NCBI RefSeq assembly: GCF_001577365.1
Contig: NZ_CP014513.1
Location: 1,054,001-1,118,000 of the forward strand
Origin: Frondihabitans sp. PAMC 28766
GTDB lineage: Bacteria > Actinomycetota > Actinomycetes > Actinomycetales > Microbacteriaceae
DNA: 64,000 nucleotides
Direction of reading: 5' to 3'
The notes under the pieces are model-generated. The model saw only the letters and a list, made by a program, of their open reading frames with translations, had not been told where the DNA came from and did no database searches. Positions within the stretch are counted from its first letter, which is position 1. Each line of letters opens with the position of its first letter. Below, piece by piece: positions 63,262-64,000 of the stretch. The position numbers and the translations under genes were made by a program.

Positions 63262-64000
63262 ATGAACCGGACAGAACGCAACGCGATGGTTGTGCAGAAC
63301 CTCCCGCTCGTGGGCTACCTCGTCTCCGAGGTCGCCGCCCGGGCGACCCACCTCAGCCGCGACGACCTCGCCTCCGCCGGCGCCCTCGCCCTCGTGCAGG
63401 CCGCCGACGCCTTCGACCCGACGCAGGGCGTGCCGTTCGGCGCCTACGCCCGCACTCGCATCATGGGCGCCTTCGCCGACGACATGCGTTCGAGCGATTG
63501 GGCCAGCCGCGGAACCCGCAAGCGCATCAAAGAGACCCTCGCGACGCAGGAGACCCTGACCGCCGCCCTCGGCCGCACCCCGAGCGTCGACGAGATCGCC
63601 TCGTCGCTCGGCGTCGACCGCCAGACCGCCACCGACGCCCTCACCGATGCGGCGCGCACCGTCACCGCGATCGACGAGACGGTCGCCGACCAGCTCGCAG
63701 CCGACATCATCCTGCCCGAAGAGACGCTGCTCGAGCAGGAGCGCACCCGCATCCTGCGCGCCGCAGTCACCGCCCTGCCCGAGAAGATGCGCTACATCGT
63801 CGAGAACGTCTACTTCGGCGACATGAGCGTCACCGAGATCGCGGCCGAGCTCGGCATCACGCACTCCGCCGTCTCGCAGCAGCGCACCGAGGCGATCCGC
63901 CTCCTCCGCGACGCGCTCACCACCCACTACGCCGATGAGCCGCAGGCCGAGGTGATGTACGAGTCGCGCACCGCGCCGGCCCGCCGCGCCGCCTACCTGT
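63262..64000 (+). CDS. fliA: FliA/WhiG-type sigma factor (partial)
   Basis: At least 246 aa; the frame is open to the window end. Region 2 is PLVGYLVSEVAARATHLSRDDLASAGALALVQAADAFDP and ARTRIMGAFADDMRS; region 3 is GRTPSVDEIASSLGVDRQTATDAL; region 4 is MRYIVENVYFGDMSVTEIAAELGITHSAVSQQRTEAIRLLR. This is the sigma-28 layout for flagellar genes. AGGGG 5 nt before ATG 63262 supports the start. It probably drives the divergent flgN operon. Confidence 0.92.
   Translation, partial: MNRTERNAMVVQNLPLVGYLVSEVAARATHLSRDDLASAGALALVQAADAFDPTQGVPFGAYARTRIMGAFADDMRSSDWASRGTRKRIKETLATQETLTAALGRTPSVDEIASSLGVDRQTATDALTDAARTVTAIDETVADQLAADIILPEETLLEQERTRILRAAVTALPEKMRYIVENVYFGDMSVTEIAAELGITHSAVSQQRTEAIRLLRDALTTHYADEPQAEVMYESRTAPARRAAYL

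Overview
The window is about 70% G+C, densely packed and rich in GTG starts, ATGA/GTGA overlaps and Gly/Ala/Arg-rich proteins. Actinobacterial families (DUF2510, Lhr, a Nei2-like glycosylase, an ECF sigma factor with a zinc anti-sigma factor) and a flagellar flgN-flgK-flgL-fliW operon next to a fliA-type sigma gene point to a motile Microbacteriaceae-like actinobacterium. The family-level placement is an inference. No rRNA, tRNA, CRISPR array, transposase or phage gene was found.

Layout. 1-4.1 kb: start of a mobA-like gene, an MBL-fold hydrolase, a GT39-type membrane glycosyltransferase and an SGNH-GAF fusion. 4.1-9.8 kb: a second MBL hydrolase divergent from a ScbR/ArpA-like TetR regulator, then a DrrAB-like ABC exporter with its own NarL-type two-component system. 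9.8-13.3 kb: small hypothetical genes, a GNAT acetyltransferase and a GH18-like lipoprotein. 13.7-17 kb: three overlapping GT2 glycosyltransferase genes, the third with a one-base frameshift. 17-23 kb: an XRE regulator, a DUF2510 membrane protein, a SigL-like sigma/anti-sigma pair with a matching promoter, small genes and a HAD phosphatase.

23.4-28.2 kb is the most interesting locus: a processive BcsA-like GT2 synthase, an HlyD/BgsB-like membrane-fusion protein and a lipoprotein GH81 endo-beta-1,3-glucanase, all overlapping. I read this as a beta-1,3- or mixed-linkage-glucan exopolysaccharide system. 28-35 kb holds a peroxiredoxin, a Nei-type glycosylase, the helicase Lhr and an azoreductase. 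35.7-51.8 kb holds mostly oxidoreductases, hydrolases and transporters: AKR-MFS-SDR, gluconokinase, quinone oxidoreductases, MarR with an alpha/beta hydrolase, NUDIX, a DAO oxidoreductase, a relatively AT-rich exported-peptide operon, and a hydrolase/GMC-oxidoreductase pair. 51.9-59.3 kb holds a DEAD-box helicase and small conserved genes. 59.4-64 kb is flagellar, with a sigma-28-like promoter in front of flgN.

Two features run through the whole window. First, many starts are preceded by a TANNNT-like -10 box exactly about 6 nt away, which implies leaderless transcripts. Second, gene 3' ends carry long, often near-perfect inverted repeats. Two of these are repeat families: four copies of an approximately 80-bp CCTATAGG element, in pairs that each flank a single gene, and two copies of a 62-bp CCTTACCTTTTCGGC hairpin.
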